NCBI RefSeq assembly: GCF_001679785.1
Contig: NZ_CP016286.1
Span: 4,024,001 to 4,088,000 of the forward strand
Length of the DNA stretch: 64,000 nt
Source of the DNA: Rhizobium leguminosarum
GTDB taxonomy: Bacteria > Pseudomonadota > Alphaproteobacteria > Rhizobiales > Rhizobiaceae
Direction: 5' to 3'
The notes beneath the pieces are model-generated. The model was given only the letters and a program-made list of their open reading frames with translations, ran no database searches and was not told the origin of the DNA. The position numbers and the translations under genes are program-made. Positions within the stretch are counted from its first letter, which is position 1. The number at the start of each line of letters is the position of its first letter. This document shows, in pieces, positions 51,749 to 62,530 of this stretch.

Positions 51749-51828
51749 ATGCGCAAGGGACGCTGTGACATTTTGAACTGCTGCATAATTTGATCCTTAA
51801 ATCGATGCCGATTTAGGAGATTATGCAG
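51749..51828 (-). repeat. Rhizobial hairpin repeat, inverted relative to 63921
   Basis: The tail GCGCAAGGGACGCTGTGACA and the hairpin CTGCATAATT ... AATTATGCAG-type ends match the reverse complement of the element at 63921-64000 closely. The inner core differs slightly (CTTAAATCGATGCCGATTTAG). It lies between chvI and chvG in a gap of 185 bases. Confidence 0.75.
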
Positions 51829-51851
51829 GAGCGCGCTGTGCCGCTCGGGGC

Positions 51852-52586
51852 TCAGGCTGCTTCGCGGAAGCGGTATCCCACTCCGTAGAGTGTTTCAATC
51901 ATATCAAAGTCGGTGTCGACCATCTTGAATTTCTTGCGCAGCCGCTTGATGTGGCTGTCGATGGTCCGGTCGTCGACATAGACCTGTTCGTCATAGGCTG
52001 CGTCCATCAGCGCGTCGCGGCTTTTGACGACGCCGGGGCGCTGCGCCAGCGAATGCAGGATCAGGAATTCGGTCACCGTCAGCGTCACGGCCTCGCCTTT
52101 CCAGGTGCAGGTATGGCGTTCCTGGTCCATGACCAGCTGCCCGCGCTCCAGCGAGCGGGCCTGCTGCACCGCGCCGGTCTTCGGCGCGCCGCTGGGGCCG
52201 GTGCCGGCGGCGGCGGCTTCGCGGCTTGAGGCGCGGCGCAGGACGGCGCGCACACGCTCCACCAGCAGACGCTGCGAAAAAGGTTTGGTGATGAAATCAT
52301 CGGCGCCCATCTTCAGGCCGAAGAGTTCATCGATCTCCTCATCCTTGGAGGTGAGGAAGATGACGGGAATATCCGACTTCTGCCGCAGGCGGCGCAGCAG
52401 TTCCATGCCGTCCATGCGCGGCATCTTGATGTCGAAGATCGCCAGCTGCGGCGGTCGCGCCAGCAGGCCGTCGAGCGCCGAAGCACCGTCCGTATACGTC
52501 TCGACCTTATATCCTTCGGCCTCCAGTGCGATCGACACCGAGGTGAGGATGTTGCGGTCGTCATCAACGAGCGCGATTGTCGGCAT
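51852..52586 (-). CDS. chvI: Response regulator ChvI
   Basis: ChvI is the DNA-binding partner of ChvG. I chose the ATG at 52586 ([12 protein letters not shown]), preceded by GGAG, giving 244 residues; an ATG at 52604 adds six residues. The receiver domain has the phospho-acceptor D52 in [11 protein letters not shown] and the lysine in ITKPF. The C-terminal OmpR-type winged helix ends [12 protein letters not shown] 265-base stretch with a repeat lies between it and chvG. Confidence 0.95.
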   Translation of the reverse strand: MPTIALVDDDRNILTSVSIALEAEGYKVETYTDGASALDGLLARPPQLAIFDIKMPRMDGMELLRRLRQKSDIPVIFLTSKDEEIDELFGLKMGADDFITKPFSQRLLVERVRAVLRRASSREAAAAGTGPSGAPKTGAVQQARSLERGQLVMDQERHTCTWKGEAVTLTVTEFLILHSLAQRPGVVKSRDALMDAAYDEQVYVDDRTIDSHIKRLRKKFKMVDTDFDMIETLYGVGYRFREAA

Positions 52587-52604
52587 GGTGTTGGTCTCCG
52601 TCAT

Positions 52605-52923
52605 CAGTGCGCAATCTCCCGGATTTGCTCTCCCCAGGCGGTCTCAGTGACCGGATGCGCTTATGGAGGATAAAGGTGGAACAAATTGTGGCAAAGATAA
52701 AGGGGAGGATTGTCGTAAAATTCGCCGGCAATCTTAGGTGGCGCTTGCGAATCTTTAAACCCGACCTATTCAAACGATTTAAAATTAAGGTGATAAATTT
52801 AAATCGATTAATTGTTTGATATCACTGCATTTTCTAAAGTTTTCCATCTTGTTTTTTAAAATTTTCGCCCGTATTTTCGCGGTTAGTTTTAACGGCAACG
52901 AGTCTGAGTGAAGGGAACTAGCC
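52605..52923. other. AT-rich divergent region between chvI and pckA
   Basis: About 320 bases without a gene. The part from about 52740 to 52900 is strongly AT-rich compared with the window (for example TTTAAATCGATTAATTG). It must hold the promoters of chvI and pckA, but I cannot place them with confidence. The pckA ribosome site GAAGGGA precedes its ATG. Confidence 0.6.
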
Positions 52924-54534
<1,611 letters not shown>

Positions 54535-54559
54535 GCAGATCAAACCTCTGACTCACGTG

Positions 54560-54591
54560 AAACCCGGCATCGCAAGATCGCCGGGTTTTCC
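54560..54591 (+). terminator. Terminator after pckA
   Basis: The stem AAACCCGGC / GCCGGGTTT (nine base pairs, 11-base loop) is followed by TTCC. It lies 26 bases past the stop codon. Confidence 0.75.
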
Positions 54592-54641
54592 ATGTCACAG
54601 CGATATTTTCAATTCGCCGCCGATGTGAGATAGAACGCCGC

Positions 54642-55085
54642 ATGGCCAGCGACGCACTCTATATCGATGACAGGATCACCATCGCGGGATGGGAGCTGAC
54701 GGAACAGTTCGTTCTGGCGGGCGGTCCCGGCGGGCAGAATGTCAACAAGGTCTCGACCGCGGTCCAGCTGTTCTTCAACATCGCGAATTCGCCGTCCCTG
54801 AACGATCGTGTCAAAACCAATGCGATCAAGCTCGCCGGCCGGCGTTTGTCGAAGGAGGGCGTGCTGATGATCGAGGCGAGCCGGTTTCGCAGCCAGGACC
54901 GCAACCGCGAGGATGCGCGCCACCGGTTGAAGGAACTGATCCTCGAGGCCGCCAAGCCGCCACCGCCGCCGCGCAAGAAGACCAGGCCGACCAAGGGTTC
55001 GGTCGAACGCCGCCTGAAGGAAAAATCCGGTCGCTCGGAAGTCAAGAAAATGCGCGGCCGCCCCGGCGGCGGCAGCGGTGAGTGA
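54642..55085 (+). CDS. arfB: Alternative ribosome-rescue factor ArfB
   Basis: ArfB (YaeJ) hydrolyses peptidyl-tRNA on stalled ribosomes without a stop codon. The 147-residue protein has the catalytic GGPGGQ at residues 27-32. Its basic C-terminal tail (KKTRPTKGSVERRLKEKSGR) enters the empty mRNA channel. The length and tail separate it from release factors RF1/RF2. Its stop lies beside the alkB start, so both may be made from one mRNA. Confidence 0.94.
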   Translation: MASDALYIDDRITIAGWELTEQFVLAGGPGGQNVNKVSTAVQLFFNIANSPSLNDRVKTNAIKLAGRRLSKEGVLMIEASRFRSQDRNREDARHRLKELILEAAKPPPPPRKKTRPTKGSVERRLKEKSGRSEVKKMRGRPGGGSGE

Positions 55086-55086
55086 T

Positions 55087-55698
55087 ATGCCGGAGCTCTT
55101 TAGCGGCATCCGCCATCTCCCCGGTTACCTCGACCGAGCGCGTCAGGAAGCATTGGTCGAGGTGATCCGCACCGTCGTCGCCGAAGCGCCGCTTTATGTG
55201 CCCGCCATGCCCGGTACCGGCAAGCCGATGTCCGTGCGCATGACCAATTGCGGGCCGCTCGGCTGGGTGACGGACAAAGAGCGCGGCTATCGCTACCAGC
55301 CGCTGCACCCGGCAACCGGCAGACCCTGGCCCGATATGCCGCAGCAATTGCTCGATATCTGGAATGACGTTTCGAGTTATGACAAGCCGCCGGAAGCCTG
55401 CCTCGTCAATTTCTACTCCGACGAAGCGCGCATGGGCTTGCATCAGGACAAGGACGAACAGGATCTCAAAGCCCCGGTCGTTTCGATCTCGCTCGGCAAC
55501 AGCTGCCTCTTTCGCGTCGGCGGCCTCAGCCGCAATGATCGCACGCTATCTTTCAAGCTTTCGAGCGGTGATCTGGTCGTGCTGGGTGGCGAGGGGAGGC
55601 TTTGTTTCCACGGCGTCGACCGTATCCATCCGGCGACGTCGACGCTGCTGAAGAATGGCGGCCGCATTAATCTGACGCTTCGCCGCGTCAATCCCTAA
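55087..55698 (+). CDS. alkB: AlkB-family DNA/RNA demethylase
   Basis: AlkB is an iron(II)- and 2-oxoglutarate-dependent dioxygenase that reverses N-alkyl base damage. I chose the ATG at 55087 (MPELFSGIRHLPGYLD), giving 203 residues; a GTG at 55078 would overlap arfB. The iron ligands are H119 and D121 in GLHQDKDEQD, and H175 in CFHGVDRIHP. The 2-oxoglutarate-binding RINLTLR is at 193-199. It converges on coaA. Confidence 0.92.
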   Translation: MPELFSGIRHLPGYLDRARQEALVEVIRTVVAEAPLYVPAMPGTGKPMSVRMTNCGPLGWVTDKERGYRYQPLHPATGRPWPDMPQQLLDIWNDVSSYDKPPEACLVNFYSDEARMGLHQDKDEQDLKAPVVSISLGNSCLFRVGGLSRNDRTLSFKLSSGDLVVLGGEGRLCFHGVDRIHPATSTLLKNGGRINLTLRRVNP

Positions 55699-55711
55699 AA
55701 TATAGGCGCCG

Positions 55712-56707
55712 CTATAGTTTTCGCAGTGCGACCTGCTCGATCAGGTGATCCTTGCCCTTTTTCAGGATGAGATCGGCGCGCGGACGAGTCGGCAGAATGT
55801 TCTGCCGCAGGTTTTTCAGGTTGATGTTTGCCCAAAGATCCTCGGCGATTTCGAGCGCTTCCGCGTCGCTGATCGAGGCATAGCGATGGAAATAGGAATT
55901 CGGATCGCGGAAGGCGGTTTCGCGCAGCCGCATGAAGCGCGTGACATACCAGTTGTGGATCTCGTCTTCGGCGGCATCGATATAGATCGAGAAGTCGAAG
56001 AAGTCGGAGACCATCGGCACGATCTTGCCGCCGGCCGGCAGGTCGCGCGACTGCAGCACATTGATGCCCTCGAAGATCAGGATGTCCGGCCGGTCGACGA
56101 TCTTGAATTCGTCCGGCAGCACGTCGTAGACGAGGTGGGAATAGCTGGGGGCCTTCACATCCGGCCGCCCGGCCTTGATCGCCGAGAGGAAACGCAGGAT
56201 CGCACCCGTGTCGTAGCTTTCCGGAAAGCCTTTGCGCTGCATCAGCTTTTCCCGCTGCAGCACGGCGTTCGGATGGAGGAAGCCGTCGGTGGTGACGAGA
56301 TCGACCTTCGGGCTGGAAGGCCAACGCCCCAGGAGCTCCTTGAGGATACGGGCGGTGGTGGATTTTCCGACGGCGACCGAACCGGCGATGCCAATGACGA
56401 AGGGCGTCTTCGTCACATCGGACAGGCTGAGGAAGCGGTTGCGCTGTTCAAACAGCATCTGCGAGGATTCGACATGTGCCGAGAGCAGCCGCGACAGCGA
56501 CAGATAGATGCGCCGGACCTCGTCTAGATCGATTGGATCGCCCATCGAACGCAGCCGTTTGACCTCGTCGCTGGTCAACGTCAACGGCGTGTCGGCGCGG
56601 AATTTCGCCCATTGTTCGGAAGAGAAGAAGTGGTAGGGCGAATAGGATTCCGACTGGAAGTGATCCAACGTTTCCGGCACCCCGATAATCTCAGTCGCGA
56701 TACTCAT
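55712..56707 (-). CDS. coaA: Pantothenate kinase, type I
   Basis: CoaA phosphorylates pantothenate, the first step of coenzyme A synthesis. The 331-residue protein has the P-loop GSVAVGKS at residues 109-116 and the conserved [15 protein letters not shown] near 137. It lies at the end of the his cluster, and its start overlaps the hisE stop by four bases. This context is common in rhizobia. Confidence 0.96.
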   Translation of the reverse strand: MSIATEIIGVPETLDHFQSESYSPYHFFSSEQWAKFRADTPLTLTSDEVKRLRSMGDPIDLDEVRRIYLSLSRLLSAHVESSQMLFEQRNRFLSLSDVTKTPFVIGIAGSVAVGKSTTARILKELLGRWPSSPKVDLVTTDGFLHPNAVLQREKLMQRKGFPESYDTGAILRFLSAIKAGRPDVKAPSYSHLVYDVLPDEFKIVDRPDILIFEGINVLQSRDLPAGGKIVPMVSDFFDFSIYIDAAEDEIHNWYVTRFMRLRETAFRDPNSYFHRYASISDAEALEIAEDLWANINLKNLRQNILPTRPRADLILKKGKDHLIEQVALRKL

Positions 56708-57027
56708 GAACTCTGCCGGCTGGCCTTTTCCTTGAGGCCGGACTGCGCGGTTCTGCGCTCGAGCTCGGCCATGACATTCTCTAACGGTATTTCAGCAATC
56801 TTCAATACGACCAATAGGTGATAGAGAACATCGGCAGCCTCATAGGTCAGATTGTCGCGGTCGCCGGTCACCGCCGCCATCACGGCTTCGATCGCCTCTT
56901 CACCGAGCTTCTTTGCCGCTTTCGTCTGGCCGGCGGCCACGAGCTTGGCTGTCCAGGATTGCTCCGGCGAGGCTTTCGATCGTTCTGCGACGATGCTTTC
57001 GAGATCGGAAAGGGAAAATCCGCTCAT
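56704..57027 (-). CDS. hisE: Phosphoribosyl-ATP pyrophosphatase
   Basis: HisE hydrolyses phosphoribosyl-ATP, the second step of histidine synthesis. The ATG at 57027 gives 107 residues. The metal-binding helices are visible in [15 protein letters not shown] and [13 protein letters not shown]. It lies between hisF and coaA. Confidence 0.94.
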   Translation of the reverse strand: MSGFSLSDLESIVAERSKASPEQSWTAKLVAAGQTKAAKKLGEEAIEAVMAAVTGDRDNLTYEAADVLYHLLVVLKIAEIPLENVMAELERRTAQSGLKEKASRQSS

Positions 57028-57044
57028 AGGTCCGCTTTCAAAGT

Positions 57045-57833
57045 TCAGTCGAGACGCATGTCGATGCCGCACTTCGACATATAGTGCTTCGCCTCGCTGA
57101 CAGAATAGGTGCCGAAGTGGAAGATCGACGCGGCGAGGACGGCATTGGCATGACCCTCCTTCACCCCGGCGACGAGATCGTCGAGATCGCCGACGCCGCC
57201 GGACGCGATGACCGGCACACGCACCGCATCGGCGATCGCCCGCGTCAGCTCCAGATCGTAGCCGACCTTGGTGCCGTCGCGGTCCATCGACGTGACCAAG
57301 AGCTCGCCGGCGCCGCGCGCCACCATCTTCTCCGCGAATTCGACGGCATCGATGCCGGTCGCGTTGCGGCCACCATGGGTATAGATTTCCCAGGCGCTGA
57401 GATTGTCGCCGCCGACCGCCTGGGTGCGGCGGCGTTTGGCATCGATCGAAACGACGATGCACTGGTCGCCGAACTTGTCGGCTGCCTCGGTGACGAAGTC
57501 GGGATTGCTGACGGCTGCCGAATTGATCGAGACCTTGTCGGCACCGCACAGCAACAGCTTGCGGATATCGGCGATGGTGCGCACCCCGCCGCCGACCGTC
57601 AGCGGCATGAAGCATTGGTCGGCCGTGCGCGACACGACATCGAAGATCGTCTCGCGATTGTCCGAGGAAGCGGTGATGTCGAGGAAGCAGAGTTCGTCGG
57701 CGCCGGCCGCATCATAGGCCTTCGCGGCTTCGACGGGATCGCCGGCATCGACGAGATTGAGGAAGTTGACGCCCTTGACGACACGGCCGTCCTTGACGTC
57801 GAGACAGGGAATGACACGGGCCTTGAGGGTCAT
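57045..57833 (-). CDS. hisF: Imidazole glycerol phosphate synthase, cyclase subunit
   Basis: HisF closes the imidazole ring using ammonia delivered by HisH. The 262-residue barrel starts [21 protein letters not shown] with the catalytic aspartate in CLDVKDG. The second aspartate is in VVSIDAKRR near 130. The hisA stop and the hisF start are adjacent, so the pair is probably cotranscribed. Confidence 0.97.
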   Translation of the reverse strand: MTLKARVIPCLDVKDGRVVKGVNFLNLVDAGDPVEAAKAYDAAGADELCFLDITASSDNRETIFDVVSRTADQCFMPLTVGGGVRTIADIRKLLLCGADKVSINSAAVSNPDFVTEAADKFGDQCIVVSIDAKRRRTQAVGGDNLSAWEIYTHGGRNATGIDAVEFAEKMVARGAGELLVTSMDRDGTKVGYDLELTRAIADAVRVPVIASGGVGDLDDLVAGVKEGHANAVLAASIFHFGTYSVSEAKHYMSKCGIDMRLD

Positions 57834-58580
57834 TTATGCGGTCTCCTTGGCCCGGGCCGCCTTGATCAGCGCCAACGCTTCCTTGGGATCGATACGGCCG
57901 TCATAAAGCGCACGGCCTGAAATCGCCCCTTCCAGCTTCCGCGCATCGGGCTCCAGCATGCGGCGGATATCGTCGAGAGAGGCAAGGCCGCCCGAGGCGA
58001 TGACGGGAATGGAAACGGCGTCGGCAAGTTCCAGCGTCGAACTCCAGTTGATGCCGGCCAGAATGCCATCACGGTCGATATCGGTGTAGATGATCGCGGC
58101 GACGCCGGCGCCCTCGAATTTCCTGGCGAGCTCGATGATACCGAGTTCGGAGGCTTCCGCCCAACCCTCGACGGCCACCTTGCCGCCCTTGGCATCGATG
58201 CCGACGGCGACATGATCAGGAAATTTCCGGCAGGCCTCGATCACCAGCGCCGGATTTCTGACCGCGACGGTGCCGAGAATGACGCGCCGCAGCCCGCGCG
58301 ACAGCCAGGCCTCGATATGATCGAGCGTGCGAATGCCGCCGCCGAGCTGCACGGGATTGTCCGTTGCCTTCAAGATCGCTTCGACGGCATCGCCATTGGC
58401 CGAATGTCCCGCAAAGGCGCCGTCGAGATCGACCACATGCAGCCATTCGAAACCCTGATCTTCGAAGGATCTTGCCTGGGCGGCCGGATCGGTGTTGTAG
58501 ACCGTCGCCTGCTGCATGTCGCCGAGCTTCAGGCGGACGCATTGGCCGCCTTTCAGGTCGATCGCGGGAAAAAGGATCAT
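57834..58580 (-). CDS. hisA: ProFAR isomerase
   Basis: HisA isomerises the phosphoribosylformimino intermediate of histidine synthesis. The 248-residue barrel starts [17 protein letters not shown], with the catalytic aspartate at residue 8. The second is in [15 protein letters not shown] near residue 129. An unknown membrane protein gene stops six bases upstream of its start. Confidence 0.97.
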   Translation of the reverse strand: MILFPAIDLKGGQCVRLKLGDMQQATVYNTDPAAQARSFEDQGFEWLHVVDLDGAFAGHSANGDAVEAILKATDNPVQLGGGIRTLDHIEAWLSRGLRRVILGTVAVRNPALVIEACRKFPDHVAVGIDAKGGKVAVEGWAEASELGIIELARKFEGAGVAAIIYTDIDRDGILAGINWSSTLELADAVSIPVIASGGLASLDDIRRMLEPDARKLEGAISGRALYDGRIDPKEALALIKAARAKETA

Positions 58581-58586
58581 GTCGTC

Positions 58587-59144
58587 TTACGTCCGTAGAG
58601 TTGTCGGTACCATCAGCGCATTCCACGCATCTACGATATCCGATCGGAAAAAGACAGCGGCAATGGCAGCCGCGCCGAAAAGCAGAAGGAGGAGCAGGGT
58701 GACGGCAAAGCCGGCCCGGACCTGACGCCAGAAGCCCAGGCGCCTCTTGATCGATTTCTCGATGTTTCGCACCTGGCGCAACGCATCGCTGTTGACGGCG
58801 GTCAGCCGGATCTGCGGCTCCATCGCCTCGACATAGGTTTCGGCATAACTCGAAAGGATCTGCGAGGCGCGGTCGCGTAGCGTGTTGCGCAGGTCGGTCG
58901 AGAGATAATTGCTGTTGACGGCGGCAAGCTCGGCCTCATCGGGCGAACGGCCGGCATTTCGCTTGCGATGGCTGAGAACGAAATCGCGCTTTTGCCGCTC
59001 GTAGAGTGCGTAGGCGAGCAGGCCGATCAGATCGTCCTCACCTTCGATATAGAATTCCAGCACGGCCTCGGCGATATCGCCGGCGCTGACCCCGTTTTGC
59101 CGCCGGCTCGAACCGTCGTTTGCGGGGAAAGAGTCATGGATCAT
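58587..59144 (-). CDS. Hypothetical protein with a C-terminal membrane helix
   Basis: I do not recognise a family. The 185-residue product has a hydrophilic N-terminal part with the segment DDLIGLLAYALYERQKRDF near residue 37. A charged region follows that may be helical (residues 95-135), then a single membrane helix near 145-167 (AGFAVTLLLLLLFGAAAIAA) and a short tail. The start ATG overlaps the stop of the small ORF upstream by four bases (ATGA). The six-base distance to hisA suggests it shares the his transcript. A link to histidine synthesis is not shown. Confidence 0.75.
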   Translation of the reverse strand: MIHDSFPANDGSSRRQNGVSAGDIAEAVLEFYIEGEDDLIGLLAYALYERQKRDFVLSHRKRNAGRSPDEAELAAVNSNYLSTDLRNTLRDRASQILSSYAETYVEAMEPQIRLTAVNSDALRQVRNIEKSIKRRLGFWRQVRAGFAVTLLLLLLFGAAAIAAVFFRSDIVDAWNALMVPTTLRT

Positions 59145-59323
59145 CGGTCCAGCCTTTCTTTCAGCGCCTTGGCTGCATTGGAAAGCGCCTTCCTGTGGAT
59201 GGCTTCATCGACACGGCGGATGACCGTGCCGCCGGGAAGCTTGATATCAGAAAAGGGGGGCAAGCCTTCCCTGGAGGGCCGCAACGTGTAGAACACCTTG
59301 CCTGATTTCCGTGAAGCCGGCAT
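59141..59323 (-). CDS. Small hypothetical protein
   Basis: This ORF encodes 60 residues from the ATG at 59323, eight bases after AGGAG; a GTG at 59332 is an alternative. It is basic, with a likely C-terminal helix (VDEAIHRKALSNAAKALKER). No family is recognised. It overlaps the next gene by four bases and follows the repeat at 59354. The good ribosome site and the coupling make a real gene likely. Confidence 0.6.
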   Translation of the reverse strand: MPASRKSGKVFYTLRPSREGLPPFSDIKLPGGTVIRRVDEAIHRKALSNAAKALKERLDR

Positions 59324-59353
59324 CGAGCGCACTCCTGTTCCGCCGTTTCCATA

Positions 59354-59470
59354 CTAGAACAGGATGATTTTAGGCCGGGTCGGCCTAAAATCTGAATCCT
59401 GTTCTACATTATACAGTCAGAGCATGATGTCGCCCGAAAACCGCTCACACTTTTCGGCATCATGCTCTAG
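59354..59470 (-). repeat. RIME-like double-palindrome repeat, copy 2
   Basis: This copy is the reverse complement of the element at 3856-3969 with only a handful of base differences, about 117 bases in all. It lies in the 245-base gap between hisH and the small ORF, within the his cluster. The two arms are again AGAGCATGATG/CATCATGCTCT and TAGAACAGGA/TCCTGTTCTA. Confidence 0.85.
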
Positions 59471-59577
59471 GGAAATAAGGCAGCTCTATTAAAAGCCAGC
59501 CCTTGGAAAAATTCCAGCAAAACCGTGTAACCGTTTTGCTTCGGGACTGCGTGAACAATGCTTGACGGGTTCGGGCT

Positions 59578-60228
59578 CTACGGGTTCCAGCGCAGAAAAT
59601 TGGCGATCAGGGCCAGGCCGAGCTTCTGGCTCTTTTCCGGGTGAAACTGTGCCCCGACCATGTTGTCGCGCCCGACGAAAGCGGTCATTGGACCGCCATA
59701 GTCGGCCGTCGCTATAACGTCCTCGGCGTTTTCGGCTGCAAGATGGTAGGAATGCACGAAATAGGCGTGCAGTCCCTGCGACCCCGTCGGAATTCCTTCG
59801 AAGAGCGGATGTTCGCGCTTCAGGTCGAGCGTGTTCCAGCCGATCTGCGGGATCTTGAGTGCCGGATCATCCGGCGTCATCTCGACGACGTTACCGGGGA
59901 TCCAGCCGAAACCGTGCGTCACGGTCTTCTCGAGGCCGCGCGAGGACATGAGCTGCATGCCGACGCAAATGCCGAGGAACGGCCGGGCCTTCTTCCCGAC
60001 AGCCTCGATCAGCACCTCGGCCATATCAGGCACGGCATCGAGGCCGCGCCGGCAATCGGCATAGGCGCCGACACCGGGAAGCACGATACGATCGGCCGCG
60101 GCAACATCCTCCGCCCTGTCGGTGAGATCGATATGGGCATCGATGCCAGCTTCGTGGGCGGCACGCTCGAAAGCCTTAGTCGCCGAGCGCAGGTTACCGG
60201 AGCCATAGTCGATAATCGCGACGCGCAT
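59578..60228 (-). CDS. hisH: Imidazole glycerol phosphate synthase, glutaminase subunit
   Basis: HisH releases ammonia from glutamine for HisF. The 216-residue amidotransferase has the nucleophile C88 in FLGICVGMQ, and H196 and E198 in FHPEKSQ as the rest of the triad. It lies two bases after the DUF2628 gene. The repeat element separates it from the genes that follow. Confidence 0.96.
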   Translation of the reverse strand: MRVAIIDYGSGNLRSATKAFERAAHEAGIDAHIDLTDRAEDVAAADRIVLPGVGAYADCRRGLDAVPDMAEVLIEAVGKKARPFLGICVGMQLMSSRGLEKTVTHGFGWIPGNVVEMTPDDPALKIPQIGWNTLDLKREHPLFEGIPTGSQGLHAYFVHSYHLAAENAEDVIATADYGGPMTAFVGRDNMVGAQFHPEKSQKLGLALIANFLRWNP

Positions 60229-60230
60229 CG

Positions 60231-60716
60231 TCAGCGTCCTCCATCAAAACCAAAGAGACCAAGCGATGTTGCATCGCCGTGCGGGCCGTTCGGACGGGCT
60301 TTGTTCTGCCAGTCCGGTGCCGGGGCGTCGTCACTAACTGCGATAGCCGCCCTGTCCGAAAAATAGACCTGCTCGGCAATGCCGATCGTATCGGCCGCAA
60401 TGAATGCGTCTTCGTTCCAGCCCTTCGCAGCAAAGTTGCGGACACGGACATTCTGGCCCTCAAGACCGACCAGCATATTCACGCCCAACAGGATTGCCGC
60501 TCCCGCCGGCCCGAGGCCGGGTTCGTCCATCAGCGCACCACCAATCCCCTGCAGCAGAAAGGCCGCGGCCGCATGCAGCCAAAGCCGATGCGCCAGCAGC
60601 CAAACCCATGGAAATAGGAAGCCGAGCAGCGTGAAGCCGTCACGGATGGTTCGCGTCTCATCGGCCGTGGCGCTCGTACTGCCGGGCGGTGTCAAGAAGA
60701 TATAGCTGGACGTCAT
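60231..60716 (-). CDS. DUF2628 membrane protein
   Basis: I chose the ATG at 60716 ([15 protein letters not shown]), giving 161 residues; a longer frame to 60977 is not supported. The protein has the DUF2628 pattern, with hydrophobic segments near residues 28-60 and 66-85 ([19 protein letters not shown]). A polar C-terminal tail follows. It lies between hisB and hisH, two bases before hisH. The role is unknown. Confidence 0.85.
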   Translation of the reverse strand: MTSSYIFLTPPGSTSATADETRTIRDGFTLLGFLFPWVWLLAHRLWLHAAAAFLLQGIGGALMDEPGLGPAGAAILLGVNMLVGLEGQNVRVRNFAAKGWNEDAFIAADTIGIAEQVYFSDRAAIAVSDDAPAPDWQNKARPNGPHGDATSLGLFGFDGGR

Positions 60717-60738
60717 TGCCGCCGCTCCCTTGAAGGGC

Positions 60739-61347
60739 TCAGACGAGCGTGCCCTTGGTCGAGGGAACACGGCCCGCCTGTCTCGGATCGATCTCTGTCG
60801 CCGTGCGCAATGCACGGGCAACGGCCTTGAAGCATGTCTCGGCAATATGGTGATTGTTGGCGCCATAATGGTTGAAAATATGCAAGGTGATGCCGGCATT
60901 CTGGGCGAGCGCATGGAAGAATTCGCGAACGAGCTCGGTGTCGAAAGTGCCGATCTTCGGCGCACTGAAGGCGACATTCCAGACGAGGAACGGTCGGCCG
61001 GAAAGATCGACCGCAGCCTTGGTCATCGTCTCGTCCATGGCGAGATCGATTGAAGCGTAGCGGGTGATGCCGCGCCGGTCGCCGAGTGCCTTGGAGATCG
61101 CCTGGCCGATGGCGATGCCGGTATCTTCGACCGTATGATGGTCGTCGATATGCAGGTCGCCCTTGGCATCGATCTCCATGTCGATGAGGGAATGTCGCGA
61201 AAGCTGGTCGAGCATGTGGTCGAAGAAGCCGACGCCCGTCGAGATCGTCGATTTGCCGGTGCCGTCGACATTGACGGAAACGGAAATCGAGGTTTCGTTG
61301 GTCTTGCGGGAAACGCTGCCCGTGCGGCTTGCTGCGGTCTCGGCCAT
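60739..61347 (-). CDS. hisB: Imidazoleglycerol-phosphate dehydratase
   Basis: HisB removes water from imidazoleglycerol phosphate. I chose the ATG at 61347, giving 202 residues ([18 protein letters not shown]); another in-frame start lies 12 bases upstream. The metal-binding histidines are in [13 protein letters not shown] and [16 protein letters not shown], with a second set near [20 protein letters not shown]. It heads the minus-strand his group and is divergent from hslV. Confidence 0.96.
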   Translation of the reverse strand: MAETAASRTGSVSRKTNETSISVSVNVDGTGKSTISTGVGFFDHMLDQLSRHSLIDMEIDAKGDLHIDDHHTVEDTGIAIGQAISKALGDRRGITRYASIDLAMDETMTKAAVDLSGRPFLVWNVAFSAPKIGTFDTELVREFFHALAQNAGITLHIFNHYGANNHHIAETCFKAVARALRTATEIDPRQAGRVPSTKGTLV

Positions 61348-61503
61348 GTGGCCCTCCATCGGGAATAAGGCCGTTCCTTATCAGGCGCATCCGGAAATAT
61401 CCAGAAGCCGGGGAAGAGAAAAGCCGGCCCATTTGCAATCGGCGCCAGTCCACTTACATAGGGCTCAACAGGGCCGGCATGCGGCCCGGCAGACAGGTGT
61501 TTT

Positions 61504-62031
61504 ATGACAACAATCATTACAGTTCGAAAAGGCGGCAAGGTGGTGATGGCGGGCGATGGCCAGGTGAGCCTTGGCCAGACCGTCATGAAAGGCAATGCCC
61601 GCAAGGTGCGCCGTATCGGCAAGGGCGAAGTCGTCGCCGGTTTCGCCGGCGCCACCGCCGATGCCTTCACCCTGCTCGAAAGGCTTGAAAAGAAGCTGGA
61701 GCAATATCCCGGTCAATTGATGCGTGCCGCCGTCGAGCTCGCCAAGGACTGGCGCACCGACAAATACCTGCGTAATCTCGAAGCCATGATGCTCGTCGCC
61801 GACAAGTCGATCACGCTGGCGATCACCGGCAATGGCGACGTTCTGGAACCGGAGCACGGCACGACGGCGATCGGTTCCGGCGGCAATTTTGCCCTCGCCG
61901 CCGCCCTCGCACTCATGGATACCGACAAATCGGCCGAGGAGATCGCTCGCCGTGCTCTCGATATCGCCGCCGACATCTGCGTCTACACGAACCACAACGT
62001 CGTGGTGGAATCGCTGGATGCCGAAGGCTGA
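61504..62031 (+). CDS. hslV: ATP-dependent protease peptidase subunit HslV
   Basis: HslV is the proteolytic core of the HslUV protease. The 175-residue protein starts [20 protein letters not shown]; after methionine removal the threonine is the catalytic nucleophile. Its stop overlaps the acetyltransferase gene that lies between it and hslU by 14 bases. The length is normal. Confidence 0.96.
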   Translation: MTTIITVRKGGKVVMAGDGQVSLGQTVMKGNARKVRRIGKGEVVAGFAGATADAFTLLERLEKKLEQYPGQLMRAAVELAKDWRTDKYLRNLEAMMLVADKSITLAITGNGDVLEPEHGTTAIGSGGNFALAAALALMDTDKSAEEIARRALDIAADICVYTNHNVVVESLDAEG

Positions 62032-62530
62032 ACCCTATGCCTTCCGGCCGCTTGCCGCGGTTGACCTGCCGCTCCTCGCCAAATGGCTGGAAAGCCGGCA
62101 TGTCAGGCGCTGGTGGGGCGATCCGGCCCAGGCGCTGGCTTCGATGGAAAAGCATATCGATGCGGCCTCCGTCTCGTGCTTCATCGTCACGCTGAATGGA
62201 AAGGACTTCGCCTTTATCCAGGCGGCCGATCTCGACGACGAGGACGATAAAGCGCTCGCCGGTCAGCCGAAGGGCACCTACGGCATCGACCAGTTCATCG
62301 GCATCGAGGAATTCGCGGGCAAAGGTCACGGACCAGCCTTTATGATAGGGTTCTGCGATATGCTCTTTGCAAAGGGCGCGCAGCGGATCCTCGTCGATCC
62401 GCATCCTGACAATGCATTCGCAATCAGAGCCTATACCAAGGCGGGCTTTCAAGGACTTGGCGAAACAACGACTAATTACGGCCGGGCGCTGTTGATGGCC
62501 CTGGACCGCCAGGAGAATGATACGCAATGA
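62018..62530 (+). CDS. GNAT-family N-acetyltransferase
   Basis: The 170-residue protein starts inside the hslV end and overlaps hslU by four bases. The sequence has [18 protein letters not shown] near the N-terminus and the coenzyme A-binding loop near GKGHGPAFM (residues 100-110). [13 protein letters not shown] follows near the C-terminus. It resembles AAC(6')- and IucB-like GNAT enzymes, which use many substrates. No substrate can be named. Confidence 0.88.
   Translation: MPKAEPYAFRPLAAVDLPLLAKWLESRHVRRWWGDPAQALASMEKHIDAASVSCFIVTLNGKDFAFIQAADLDDEDDKALAGQPKGTYGIDQFIGIEEFAGKGHGPAFMIGFCDMLFAKGAQRILVDPHPDNAFAIRAYTKAGFQGLGETTTNYGRALLMALDRQENDTQ

Noticed and set aside
54549..54564. Possible further parS site TGACTCACGTGAAACC
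   Set aside because: Only 13 of 16 matches, and its right part is the stem of the pckA terminator, so chance is a fair explanation.
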